This document shows, one piece after another, positions 37,164-44,999 of a stretch of 64,000 nucleotides of DNA; position 1 is the stretch's first letter, and every line of letters begins with the position of its first letter. Origin of the DNA: Puteibacter caeruleilacunae (GTDB lineage: Bacteria; Bacteroidota; Bacteroidia; Bacteroidales; Prolixibacteraceae); the NCBI GenBank assembly GCA_005217565.1, contig SJCO01000005.1, positions 186,001 through 250,000 of the forward strand. The letters run 5' to 3'. The position numbers were made by a program, and so were the translations under genes. The notes under the pieces were generated by a model, which did no database searches, was not told the DNA's origin, and was given only the letters and a program-made list of their open reading frames with translations.

Positions 37164-38384
37164 ATGATGACAATGAAATACATAAAAGCTAATAGATATA
37201 TCTTCATTCTAATTTGTACCGCCTTTATTATAGGCCTGTCTTGTAGTAAGAGTGAATTGGAACATGAGCCTTTAGCTAACTTTAATGGCATTATTCCAGG
37301 TCAGGTTATGGATGTTCAGATTGAACCGCTCGCAGGAGGAGCTAAAATTACTTATACTGAACCAACTAATGATCCAGATTTCCTTTATGTAAATGCGGTG
37401 TTTACTAAGTCTGATGGTCAACAAGTTGATGTTAGAGCATCTAAAGGAAACAACGAATTGTCTTTTTTTGGTAATGGAGATGATAGTGAGGTTAAGGTTG
37501 AGATTTACTCTGTAGATGAATCAGAAACGCAATCGGAGCCTGTCATATTGAATTTTAATCCATTGCAAGCTCCAGTTAAGAATGCCTTCGAAACACTAAA
37601 TGTTATGGAAGATTTTGGAGGAATAACTGTACTTGTAGACAATTGTGATACTGTTGCATTAGGGATTCAACTATCAACGTTTGATCCTGAAACTCAACAG
37701 GAGATATTGATTGATGAAGTTTGGAGAGAAGCAGAAAATATATCATATAGTTTCAGAGGATTTGAGAGTTTGGAGACAACGTTTATTGTTCGTCTTCGCG
37801 ATAGATTTGATAATTATTCAGAAGATTATGAAACTACCTTAACTCCATTGTTTGAGCAAGAAATTGATCGCAAAGGAATTAAAATCTTACCATTACCAGG
37901 AGATCGTGAAGGTGGTTGCTGGGGTGGTTCAATGACTAAACTTTTTGATGGAAACTGGAATTCCTTTTGCCATACTTGTGTTGGAGGAGGATTTCCTCAT
38001 TCATTCTCATTTGATCTAGGAGCGAAGATAAAAGTTAGTAGATATATTGTACACCAACGTCAAGATAGCAAGTGTTGTGATTGGTACAAGAATGCGAATC
38101 CGAAAGTATGGAAACTTTATGGTTCTAATGATCCAAATCCTGATGGTAGCTGGGATTCATGGAACCTTATCGGAGAGTTTGAATGTTATAAACCTTCAGG
38201 ATTGCCAGGAACGGAGACTACTGCGGAAGATTTAGCTTATCAGAAACCAGGAGAGGAATTTATCGTTCCTTTGGGGACAGAGGCTTATCGATATATTCGC
38301 TGGGAAACACATGAAACATGGGCAGGTAATGATTTTACCCATATCGGGGAACTTGATTTCTTTGGTCAGGTTGTTGAAGAATAG
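37164..38384 (+). CDS. DUF4959-DUF5126-DUF5000 surface lipoprotein (PUL 3)
   Basis: A 406-residue lipoprotein (lipobox GLS-Cys27). The start is uncertain: GTG 37149, ATG 37164, ATG 37167 and ATG 37173 are all in frame, and I prefer an ATG. The N-terminal Ig-like DUF4959 part (MDVQIEPLAGGAKITYTEP) is followed by the DUF5126 part (EDFGGITVLVDNCDT) and a discoidin-like DUF5000 part (KVWKLYGSNDPNPDGSWDSW). Unlike its PUL 2 and PUL 4 relatives it has several cysteines, including the vicinal pair in DSKCCDW, a feature otherwise seen in the DUF4998 partners. PUL 3 has no DUF4998 gene, so this protein may cover both roles. A terminator follows 22 bp after the stop. Confidence 0.82.
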   Translation: MMTMKYIKANRYIFILICTAFIIGLSCSKSELEHEPLANFNGIIPGQVMDVQIEPLAGGAKITYTEPTNDPDFLYVNAVFTKSDGQQVDVRASKGNNELSFFGNGDDSEVKVEIYSVDESETQSEPVILNFNPLQAPVKNAFETLNVMEDFGGITVLVDNCDTVALGIQLSTFDPETQQEILIDEVWREAENISYSFRGFESLETTFIVRLRDRFDNYSEDYETTLTPLFEQEIDRKGIKILPLPGDREGGCWGGSMTKLFDGNWNSFCHTCVGGGFPHSFSFDLGAKIKVSRYIVHQRQDSKCCDWYKNANPKVWKLYGSNDPNPDGSWDSWNLIGEFECYKPSGLPGTETTAEDLAYQKPGEEFIVPLGTEAYRYIRWETHETWAGNDFTHIGELDFFGQVVEE

Positions 38385-38405
38385 ATTTTACTTCATATAA
38401 AATAG

Positions 38406-38441
38406 AAGAAGCTGTCCCTAAATGGGACAGCTTCTTTATTT
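38406..38441 (+). terminator. Rho-independent terminator ending the PUL 3 susCD operon
   Basis: A perfect 13-bp stem (AGAAGCTGTCCC region, 38406-38418, with its complement at 38424-38436) with a 5-nt loop is followed by a T-rich tract. Confidence 0.9.
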
Positions 38442-38548
38442 TTTGAGATCTTGCTGATTATATTGTCGTTTGTTCTTGAATCTTAATGTTGAAAGAACTG
38501 AATTTATTCAAAACTTGATAAACTATTTTCAGAATTACCAGTTTTGTG

Positions 38549-38556
38549 TAATTTTG
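38549..38556 (+). promoter_or_regulatory. Candidate -7 element (TAATTTTG) upstream of a hairpin and the small membrane protein
   Basis: TAATTTTG fits TAnnTTTG, with a weak TTTT 19 bp upstream. Transcription would start just before the hairpin at 38574. Confidence 0.35.
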
Positions 38557-38573
38557 GATACATTATTGTAAAT

Positions 38574-38612
38574 AGCCAAGGTGTTGTTTTATATCTTGGC
38601 TGTTGTTTTTTA
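38574..38612 (+). terminator. Terminator-like hairpin in the leader of the 89-residue protein gene
   Basis: AGCCAAG (38574-38580) pairs with CTTGGCT (38595-38601) and is followed by GTTGTTTTTT. It lies about 60 bp before the ATG at 38673 and directly after a candidate promoter, so it could attenuate the downstream genes or end a short RNA. Confidence 0.5.
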
Positions 38613-38672
38613 GATATAAGTCAAGTTTGATTATTTCGGACTGTGTCTGGTTAACCTCATAAACTATTATAA

Positions 38673-38942
38673 ATGATAAAACGGTACAAGAAATCATTAT
38701 TGGCAGGTTTATTATTTGGTATCATTGCTCCACTGGTGGTTATGCTTTTGGTTCTTCATATAAATCCGGTTATTGCAATTATCCTGATGGGGCCAATGGT
38801 TATTATTTCTAATGTTACCGAGATTTCAATCTATGAGTTGTCATTAGTACAAATTGCTACTGGTGTTGTGCTTTCTCAAATCATGTGGAGTCTATTTTTT
38901 ATTGCATATACATGGCTAAAAGGAATACAACAAAATTCGTGA
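38673..38942 (+). CDS. Small inner-membrane protein of unknown function
   Basis: An 89-residue protein with two or three hydrophobic segments (LLAGLLFGIIAPLVVMLLVL, VIAIILMGPMVIISNV and VVLSQIMWSLFFIAYTWL) and a basic N-terminus. No family is recognised. It starts ATGATAAAACGG and ends 39 bp before the GH20 hexosaminidase gene, so the two may be cotranscribed. It is too small to be a known permease; a membrane-associated accessory role is possible but unsupported. Confidence 0.6.
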   Translation: MIKRYKKSLLAGLLFGIIAPLVVMLLVLHINPVIAIILMGPMVIISNVTEISIYELSLVQIATGVVLSQIMWSLFFIAYTWLKGIQQNS

Positions 38943-38981
38943 TTTTTAATTATCAACACTATACAGATTAACAAACTAAAA

Positions 38982-41297
38982 ATGAGTAACAGATTATTTA
39001 AAGTAATCATGGCATGTTTCCTTGGAGGTATCATGCTTAGCGCGTGTCAGCCAACTCAGAACACTGAGCAGGATTTCACGGTGATTCCAAAACCCAATCA
39101 AATTACCCCTGGAAAGGGATTGTTTAAATTAAAAGAGAGTACACATTTTACAACGAACAGTAAAGATGAAGAGATCAAGTACATCGTTGCAGAATGGAAC
39201 CGCTGGATTGAGAAAAGTACTGGTTTTAAACATCAAATTACTGATGAGAAATCAGGTAGCTACATTGATCTGATTCTTGATGAAAATTATCAGGCTGAGA
39301 TTTCTGGTGCTTATACTTTGGATATCCAACGTAAGCACATTCAAATTACCAGTAATTCAAATATCGGTTTGTATTATGGTATGCAGTCGCTACGTCAGTT
39401 GCTTCCAGCTGAATTGGAGAGCAAAACTGCAGTAACGGCTGATTGGACTATCCCTGTGGGTAAGATCGTTGATCAACCAAGATTTAGCTACAGAGGATTG
39501 CACCTTGATGTGGGCCGCCACTTTTTTCCAGTGTCATTTGTGAAGAAGTTTATTGATCTTTTGGCTTTGCATAAGATGAATATCTTCCACTGGCACTTGA
39601 CTGAAGATCAAGGATGGAGAATTGAGATTAAGAAGTATCCTCGTTTGACTGAAGTGGGTAGTGTTCGTAAAGAAACTATCGTTGGTCATGGTGGTCGCAG
39701 TAATAAGTTCGACGGAAAAGAGTATGGTGGTTTCTATACACAAGAAGAGGCAAAAGAGATCGTTAAGTATGCTCAAGAGCGCTTTATTACAGTTATTCCT
39801 GAGATTGAATTGCCTGGTCACTCGTTGGGTGCTTTGGCTGCATATCCTCATTTAGGATGTACTGGCGGACCTTACGAAGTTGCTACGCGCTGGGGTGTTT
39901 TCAACGAAGTGTATTGTGCCGGAAATGAAGAGGTGTTCAAGTTTCTTGAGGATGTATTGACCGAAGTAATTGCTATTTTCCCTTCAAAGTATATCCATAT
40001 TGGAGGAGATGAGTGTCCTAAGGGAGCTTGGAAAAAGTGTCCTAAATGTCAGAAGCGTATTAAAGAAGAAGGCTTGAAAGATGAGCACGAGTTGCAGAGT
40101 TACTTCATCACAAGAATGGAGAAGTTTCTTGTAAGCAAAGGACGTAATATCATCGGATGGGACGAGATCCTTGAGGGTGGATTAGCTCCTAATGCAACAG
40201 TAATGTCATGGCGTGGTGAAAAAGGTGGTATCGAAGCTGCAAAACAACATCACAATGTAATTATGACTCCAGGGAACTGGTGTTATCTTGACCATTACCA
40301 AGGTAGTCCTGATGAGGAACCATTGGCGATTGGTGGATTTACTACAACCGAAGAGAGTTATAGCTATAATCCTACTCCAGAGGCATTGACTGACGCAGAA
40401 AAGAAATATATTCTTGGTGTTCAGGGTAACTTGTGGAGTGAGTATTTCCCTGATAGCAAACATGTAGAGTATATGGCTTATCCTAGAGCATCAGCATTGG
40501 CTGAGGTTGGTTGGACTAATCTTGAGAATAAGAGCTGGGACGATTTCGCATTGCGTTTGAAAAAGCATTTTAAGCGTTTTGAATTGCTTGACGTGAACTT
40601 CTTCAATAAAGTGTTAATGCCTTCTCCAAGTGTGAAGAAGATTGAATTCTTGACTTCAAGTACTTTAACTTTAAAGAACAATGCTATCGGTGCTGATCTA
40701 TATTATACTGTAGATGGTAGTGAGCCTACAACTACTTCTACTAAATATACTGAGCCTATTGCTATTTCAAAAGAGGGAGTAATTAAGGCGGTAGCTATTA
40801 ATGAAGATGGCAAGAAGAGTAAAGTATTGGAAGTTAAAGCTGTTAAGCTGAAATTCCAGGAAGGTAAAGGTAAGAAAGGTGCAAGTGCTGGTCTTCAATG
40901 TAAATTAGCTAAAGGAAAATTCGGTAAGTGTGCTGATGTTCTTGCTGCTAAAGGAAAAACCATTAAAGTGAATAGTATTGCTATTCCTAAGGCTGCTCCT
41001 GCTGATCTTTTCGGATTAGTATTCGAGGGAATGATCTCTATCGAAAAAGAAGGTTTATACAAGTTTTCTATTGGTTCTGATGATGGTTCGCAATTATTCT
41101 TCAATGGTTCAATGTTGATTAATAATGACGGTGGTCATGCAATGAAATTTGAACATGCAAATGTTGCTTTACGTCCAGGTGTATATCCAATTAAGGTTGT
41201 ATACTTTGAAGGCACTGGAGGCGAAAACTTAAAACTAAACATGACTGCTCCTGAAGGAAAAGAGCAGCAGATTCCTACTGAAATGCTTAGTTACTAG
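38982..41297 (+). CDS. GH20 beta-N-acetylhexosaminidase lipoprotein with C-terminal PA14-like domain
   Basis: A 771-residue enzyme that would remove terminal beta-linked GlcNAc or GalNAc. The lipobox is LSA-Cys22. A GH20b domain (about 30-160) precedes the catalytic barrel (about 165-545), which begins PRFSYRGLHLDVGRHFF. The substrate-assisted catalytic pair is Asp343-Glu344 in IHIGGDECP, and HWHLTEDQGWR is present. Residues about 548-610 match the small chitobiase C-terminal sandwich (YYTVDGSEPTTTS). The last about 150 residues contain a PA14-like fold (EGLYKFSIGSDDGSQLFFNG). It lies at the end of PUL 3 in its own unit. It is the only exo-glycosidase with a firm family assignment here and is the main hint that the glycan contains N-acetylhexosamine. 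Confidence 0.96.
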   Translation: MSNRLFKVIMACFLGGIMLSACQPTQNTEQDFTVIPKPNQITPGKGLFKLKESTHFTTNSKDEEIKYIVAEWNRWIEKSTGFKHQITDEKSGSYIDLILDENYQAEISGAYTLDIQRKHIQITSNSNIGLYYGMQSLRQLLPAELESKTAVTADWTIPVGKIVDQPRFSYRGLHLDVGRHFFPVSFVKKFIDLLALHKMNIFHWHLTEDQGWRIEIKKYPRLTEVGSVRKETIVGHGGRSNKFDGKEYGGFYTQEEAKEIVKYAQERFITVIPEIELPGHSLGALAAYPHLGCTGGPYEVATRWGVFNEVYCAGNEEVFKFLEDVLTEVIAIFPSKYIHIGGDECPKGAWKKCPKCQKRIKEEGLKDEHELQSYFITRMEKFLVSKGRNIIGWDEILEGGLAPNATVMSWRGEKGGIEAAKQHHNVIMTPGNWCYLDHYQGSPDEEPLAIGGFTTTEESYSYNPTPEALTDAEKKYILGVQGNLWSEYFPDSKHVEYMAYPRASALAEVGWTNLENKSWDDFALRLKKHFKRFELLDVNFFNKVLMPSPSVKKIEFLTSSTLTLKNNAIGADLYYTVDGSEPTTTSTKYTEPIAISKEGVIKAVAINEDGKKSKVLEVKAVKLKFQEGKGKKGASAGLQCKLAKGKFGKCADVLAAKGKTIKVNSIAIPKAAPADLFGLVFEGMISIEKEGLYKFSIGSDDGSQLFFNGSMLINNDGGHAMKFEHANVALRPGVYPIKVVYFEGTGGENLKLNMTAPEGKEQQIPTEMLSY

Positions 41298-41342
41298 TCG
41301 TAAATATTAGTTGATCAGCTATTGATCACTATGATATATAAA

Positions 41343-41378
41343 TAGGGTGGACTTATTGCAAGTTCACCTTATTTTTTT
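41343..41378 (+). terminator. Rho-independent terminator after the GH20 gene
   Basis: GGTGGACTT (41346-41354) pairs with AAGTTCACC (41360-41368), with one G-T wobble, followed by a long T-run. Confidence 0.85.
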
Positions 41379-41479
41379 GAATTGAGTTTGAAAATACGCT
41401 CGATGGATGTAATTGATAGGTAGCGAGGGTGTTATGTTGATTCGTTTAGTTGCTGAAGTACATAATTGATTAAAAATAG

Positions 41480-41510
41480 TTGTATTAATGTAACGAATTC
41501 GTTACATTTG
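41480..41510 (+). promoter_or_regulatory. Promoter with 22-bp perfect palindromic operator for the toxin-antitoxin pair
   Basis: TTG (41480-41482), a 20-bp spacer and TACATTTG (41503-41510) form a near-ideal promoter. A perfect 22-bp palindrome at 41487-41508, centred on GAATTC, fills the spacer and overlaps the -7 element. It is a strong candidate operator for the Xre-type antitoxin. The toxin ATG is only 5 bp beyond the -7 element, so the mRNA should be leaderless or nearly so. Confidence 0.75.
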
Positions 41511-41514
41511 TTTT

Positions 41515-41874
41515 ATGAAAGAAATAGTTATAACCGAAGAATGTTTAGATTTTATAGAATATCAAGATAAGCGTGTTGTAACAAAGTTCTTTCAATTAAT
41601 TGATATAATGACCCAAGAGAAGGTCGTGCATTCAAACTTTGTAAAGAAATTACACTCAACAAAATTCTACGAGCTTAGAATAAAGGCTGGAAATGAATAT
41701 CGAGTGATAATGTTTGCAATTGATGAGTTAAGTTTTGCAGAGTGCAAAGAAGTTATTTGCTTATATGGATTTAAGAAGAAGTCTACCAAAGATTATAAAA
41801 AAGCAATTGCATCTTCAGAACGTATACTAAATGATTATTTACAAAATAAAGCTAATCATGGGACGAGTATTTGA
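41515..41874 (+). CDS. higB: RelE/HigB-type toxin (Gp49 family) of a type II toxin-antitoxin pair
   Basis: A 119-residue basic protein of the HigB/Gp49 branch of RelE-like mRNA interferases. Such toxins cut mRNA on the ribosome. The core is FVKKLHSTKFYELRIKAGNEYRVIMFAID (about 43-70), followed by VICLYGFKKKSTKDYKKAIASSE. These segments hold the ELR-x(5)-EYR and F-x-KK motifs usual for the family. It precedes the antitoxin gene, the gene order of higBA, and overlaps it by 17 bp. Transcription probably starts from the palindrome-covered promoter immediately upstream. The symbol is assigned by family and order, not by close identity. Confidence 0.85.
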   Translation: MKEIVITEECLDFIEYQDKRVVTKFFQLIDIMTQEKVVHSNFVKKLHSTKFYELRIKAGNEYRVIMFAIDELSFAECKEVICLYGFKKKSTKDYKKAIASSERILNDYLQNKANHGTSI

Positions 41875-42142
41875 CGCTAAAAAGCTATTGGATGAGAGGT
41901 ATGGGAAGGAAGGAACTGAAAGCAGAGAGAAGTTTCGTGAAGAAGCATATGCCTATTACTTTGGAGAAATCATTAAGAATAGACGAAAGGAGCTCAAAAT
42001 GAGTCAGGATGAGCTTGCACAACTTGTTGGAAAGAAACGCCCGTATATCTCTCGAATTGAGAATGGAGAGGATATCAGGTTATCCAACTTGGTTTTGATT
42101 GCAAAGGCTCTAAATCTAAAAATTCAACTTATAGCTGGTTAA
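41858..42142 (+). CDS. higA: Xre-family antitoxin (HigA-like)
   Basis: A 94-residue protein from ATG 41858 (MGRVFDAKKLLDERYG); an in-frame ATG at 41831 would add nine residues within the toxin gene. The N-terminal half is helical and probably wraps the toxin. An HTH_3 domain covers about residues 43-92, with MSQDELAQLVGKKRPYISRIENGEDIRLSNLVLIAKAL. It should neutralise the upstream toxin and bind the palindrome at 41487-41508 to repress both genes. The overlap with the toxin frame suggests translational coupling. Confidence 0.85.
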   Translation: MGRVFDAKKLLDERYGKEGTESREKFREEAYAYYFGEIIKNRRKELKMSQDELAQLVGKKRPYISRIENGEDIRLSNLVLIAKALNLKIQLIAG

Positions 42143-42334
42143 TTGGGAATTGCTCCGCTATAATAGATTTTACTTCCTTTTCACTTTTACGTAAAAATGA
42201 AGATCACTTCGAATTGAGTATCACAGGATTATTTTTCAGAATAGCACAATGTGAAAGGGTGTCAGAACGATTGTTGGTTGAATACAACAATTATAATGTA
42301 ATAAAATAAGAGGTTTTTAGAGGACTAAAGAAAG

Positions 42335-42383
42335 AAAAAATCCGTCCAACTGGAGTTGAAATGTTTCCCAGTTAGACGGATAT
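42335..42383 (-). terminator. Terminator for the GHL10 gene (minus strand)
   Basis: ATCCGTCCAACTGG (from 42340) pairs with CCCAGTTAGACGGAT (to 42381) with few mismatches. On the minus strand it is followed by TTTTTTCTTTC. It lies 5 bp beyond the stop codon of the minus-strand gene and may also stop rightward transcription of the toxin-antitoxin pair. Confidence 0.8.
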
Positions 42384-42387
42384 ATTT

Positions 42388-43920
42388 TTAGAATCTTATT
42401 CCAAATACATTGGAAGGTTTACTTTCGATATTTAATCGGTTTACTGCAGTGACACAGAAACGCTTTCTACTAGAAAGGAACTTTTTAACTACTTTAAATT
42501 GCATGTTATCGGCAGTAGTTACTTGCATAATATTTTTAGTTTTCCGTACCGACTTTTTTGCACTTCCCCTTACACGATAAAGTATATAATATCTAGGTTT
42601 ACTCAAGGTGTTATGATCTTCATTTTCCCATGTAAACGTAAGGCTTTCACCCTCCTTATCAATGAAGAAATTCTGAGGAGCAGTAGCTTCGACTCTTGGT
42701 ATTGATGCATTTTCAGGAACAATGGCCCATTGCTGGTAGACATTGTTTTTTAATGTTTCTCGTACATTTAGAACATCACTTCTAAACCATTTCGCGCTAT
42801 AAAACATTGATCCTCCAACGTTGCCTAATGCTCGGTTTAATTTAACCTGATCAACTAACTGTTGACTGCTTCTCCACTCAGGATTCTTTGATTCTTTGTC
42901 CAAGCGATACACTCCATGACCAATATAAAGATTCTTACCATAGGTGTATTCATTCCACCAATTGGCTAACACCTTATAATCAGCAATCTTAAAACCAATG
43001 TGCCAATAGATTTGTGGTGTTACGTAGTCAATCCAATCCTCATTCAACCATTTTAAGATATTGGCATATAAGTCATCATAATTGGTCTGACCAGCTTTAC
43101 TTGCTGAACCTTCAGGATCTTTGTCTTTGTTTCTCCAAACACCAAACGGACTGATACCAAATTTCACATATGGCTTTACTGATTTAATACTGTCATGAAG
43201 TTGTTTGATAATCAAATCAACATTGTTTCTTCGCCATGCTTCTTTCTGATTCTGAGGATATCCTCGAGGATGTTTACGGAAAGCGCCTCCATCAGGGAAC
43301 TCTTCTCCTGCGATCTTGTAAGGATAAAAGTAATCATCGAAATGAATAGCATCTACGTCGTAACGTCGTACTACATCGCTAACAACCGACGCAACATAGT
43401 CACGAGTCTCTTGTAGTCCAGGATTGAAATAGGTGTGCTTACCGTAGTTAACAAACCACTCAGGGTGCCGTTTAGTGATATGTGATGCCGATACTTTTGT
43501 CGACATGAAATTGAATACAGCCCTATACGGATTCATCCATGCATGAAATTCAAGTCCTCGTTTATGACATTGATCAATGATGAATTCCAATGGATCATAA
43601 TAAGGATTTGGAGCTTTTCCCTGCTGACCATTTAGCCATTGCGACCATGGCTCATAAGGAGAAGCATACATGGCATCAGTCGCAGGGCGAATCTGAAATA
43701 CCACAGTATTCATTCCTGTTTCTTTTAATACATCCAGCAGGTCGATCATCTCTTTTTGTTGTTGTTCAACAGATAATCCTGCTCGTGAAGGCCAATCGAT
43801 ATTGGCAACTGTAGCTATCCAGGCAGCCCTCATTTCATGTTTAGGCAACACCTCCTTACCCTTGGCATATGTAGCAAAGAGCGATAGTGTAAATAACGCG
43901 GAAATAATTATTTTCTTCAT
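42388..43920 (-). CDS. GHL10 (DUF187)-family glycosidase-like secreted protein
   Basis: A 510-residue protein with a signal peptide (MKKIIISALFTLSLFATYA). The GHL10 TIM-barrel domain (about 28-345) opens with the typical MRAAWIATVANIDWPSRAGL. It continues with TGMNTVVFQIRPATDAMY, GLEFHAWMNPYR, VDAIHFDDYFYPY and YVTPQIYWHIGF, the blocks that line the presumed active site. A beta-rich, FN3-like C-terminal part follows (about 410-505). Relatives include YngK-type proteins. Some members act on peptidoglycan-derived or other aminosugar polymers, but the reaction is not firmly established for most, so the substrate is left open. It is transcribed away from a GntR regulator gene in the same direction, 106 bp downstream of it. 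Confidence 0.88.
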   Translation of the reverse strand: MKKIIISALFTLSLFATYAKGKEVLPKHEMRAAWIATVANIDWPSRAGLSVEQQQKEMIDLLDVLKETGMNTVVFQIRPATDAMYASPYEPWSQWLNGQQGKAPNPYYDPLEFIIDQCHKRGLEFHAWMNPYRAVFNFMSTKVSASHITKRHPEWFVNYGKHTYFNPGLQETRDYVASVVSDVVRRYDVDAIHFDDYFYPYKIAGEEFPDGGAFRKHPRGYPQNQKEAWRRNNVDLIIKQLHDSIKSVKPYVKFGISPFGVWRNKDKDPEGSASKAGQTNYDDLYANILKWLNEDWIDYVTPQIYWHIGFKIADYKVLANWWNEYTYGKNLYIGHGVYRLDKESKNPEWRSSQQLVDQVKLNRALGNVGGSMFYSAKWFRSDVLNVRETLKNNVYQQWAIVPENASIPRVEATAPQNFFIDKEGESLTFTWENEDHNTLSKPRYYILYRVRGSAKKSVRKTKNIMQVTTADNMQFKVVKKFLSSRKRFCVTAVNRLNIESKPSNVFGIRF

Positions 43921-44025
43921 GGTAGTAATTGAACAAGGTGATCATCAGAAGAGATGCTTAAGGCAATGCATTGCAAATTGCTATCAATTGCTGAAATCAC
44001 AGTTAATGGTTAATTATTGATCTCT

Positions 44026-44748
44026 TTATTTTTCGAAATGTTTTTTGTAGACTTCCCAGGTACGATCAACGTGCTTTTTCATCTCAAAATAAGCACGGTC
44101 AGAATCTTGGTCCTTTATGGCATTATAAATTTTTTCATGGGCCTCAATCGTATGTGCTTTCTCTCCAGATAAGTTGCCATAGAATTGATCGCGCATGCGA
44201 GGCAGCAAGGAATAGATAGGTTCCATACTTAGAATGATAACCGGATTATGGGTTGCCTTGGCTATTGTAAGGTGGAACTTATTGTCGGTATCTACTTCTA
44301 GCTGAGTGTTATCTGCATCGCACTGCTTGAAGAATTTGATGTTCTCACTTAAAAGTAACAAGTCTTCCTCTGCTCTGTTTTTAGCAGCCATTCGAGCCAT
44401 CTCAGGTTCAAACAGATAACGTACCTCAATAATGTGAGATATGAGATTACTATCGAATTTTAAGTCGTAATACAAGTTCAACGAGGAAATCGCATCTTCA
44501 ATTTTTATTTCAGACACATACATTCCGCTTCCTTTTTTGATTTCAATAAGGCCGCGTGCACTCAATCTTCTAAGGGCTTCTCTGAGTGCTGTGCGACTAA
44601 CAGCGAAACTTTCACATAGCTCTTTTTCAGAAGGTAGTTTGGCTCCTAATGGTAACTTCTTAGAACGAATTGCTTCCTCAATTTTTCTTTCAATTTTCTG
44701 ACTAAGCGTTACTGTAGTGCCTATTTTTCCAAAAATATCCTCCATCAC
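44026..44748 (-). CDS. GntR/FadR-family (FCD domain) transcriptional regulator
   Basis: A 240-residue regulator. The winged-HTH domain (about 10-80) holds KLPSEKELCESFAVSRTALREALRRLSARGLIEIKKGSGMYV cut here into its known helices and wing. The C-terminal helical FCD ligand domain (about 90-235) has metal-ligand candidates in DNKFHLTIA, AHEKIYNAI and MKKHVDRTW. It is divergent from the 2-hydroxyacid dehydrogenase gene, the usual position of LldR/GlcC-like regulators that sense lactate or glycolate. A candidate operator lies just before its own start codon. It probably controls the dehydrogenase; the effector is inferred. Confidence 0.9.
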   Translation of the reverse strand: MMEDIFGKIGTTVTLSQKIERKIEEAIRSKKLPLGAKLPSEKELCESFAVSRTALREALRRLSARGLIEIKKGSGMYVSEIKIEDAISSLNLYYDLKFDSNLISHIIEVRYLFEPEMARMAAKNRAEEDLLLLSENIKFFKQCDADNTQLEVDTDNKFHLTIAKATHNPVIILSMEPIYSLLPRMRDQFYGNLSGEKAHTIEAHEKIYNAIKDQDSDRAYFEMKKHVDRTWEVYKKHFEK

Positions 44749-44764
44749 TAGAAATTAGTATTAG

Positions 44765-44785
44765 GTTATACGTATTACAAATTTA
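44765..44785 (-). promoter_or_regulatory. Promoter -7 element and overlapping palindromic operator of the GntR regulator
   Basis: TAAATTTG on the minus strand (44778-44785) fits the Bacteroidota -7 element. Directly after it lies the near-palindrome GTNATACGTATNAC (44765-44778), placed over the expected transcription start and 17 bp before the start codon. This suits autorepression. FadR-type sites usually have GT/AC half-sites like these; the assignment is inference. Confidence 0.5.
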
Positions 44786-44966
44786 ATCTTTTTATGGAGG
44801 ATAAAAAATTGGGGATTGTATTCGAAGCACATCTAAGACTCAGTAGGACCGATATTTGGAATCGTAACAGTATTCGTATGCTTTCATATATGTCTAAATG
44901 TGTTTTGAAAAGAATGGCGTGTTATTCGATAATAAAAGATGTATGATGTAATGTGAAAAAATGTTC

Positions 44967-44974
44967 TAATTTTG
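44967..44974 (+). promoter_or_regulatory. Candidate -7 element (TAATTTTG) of the FAD/Fe-S dehydrogenase gene
   Basis: TAATTTTG lies 25 bp before the ATG at 45000. No good -33 TTG is seen. The 251-bp divergent region also has ATTCGTAT at 44872-44879, one mismatch from the regulator's ATACGTAT core. Confidence 0.45.
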
Positions 44975-44999
44975 TTGTAGACCATAAAAACCTGGATAA

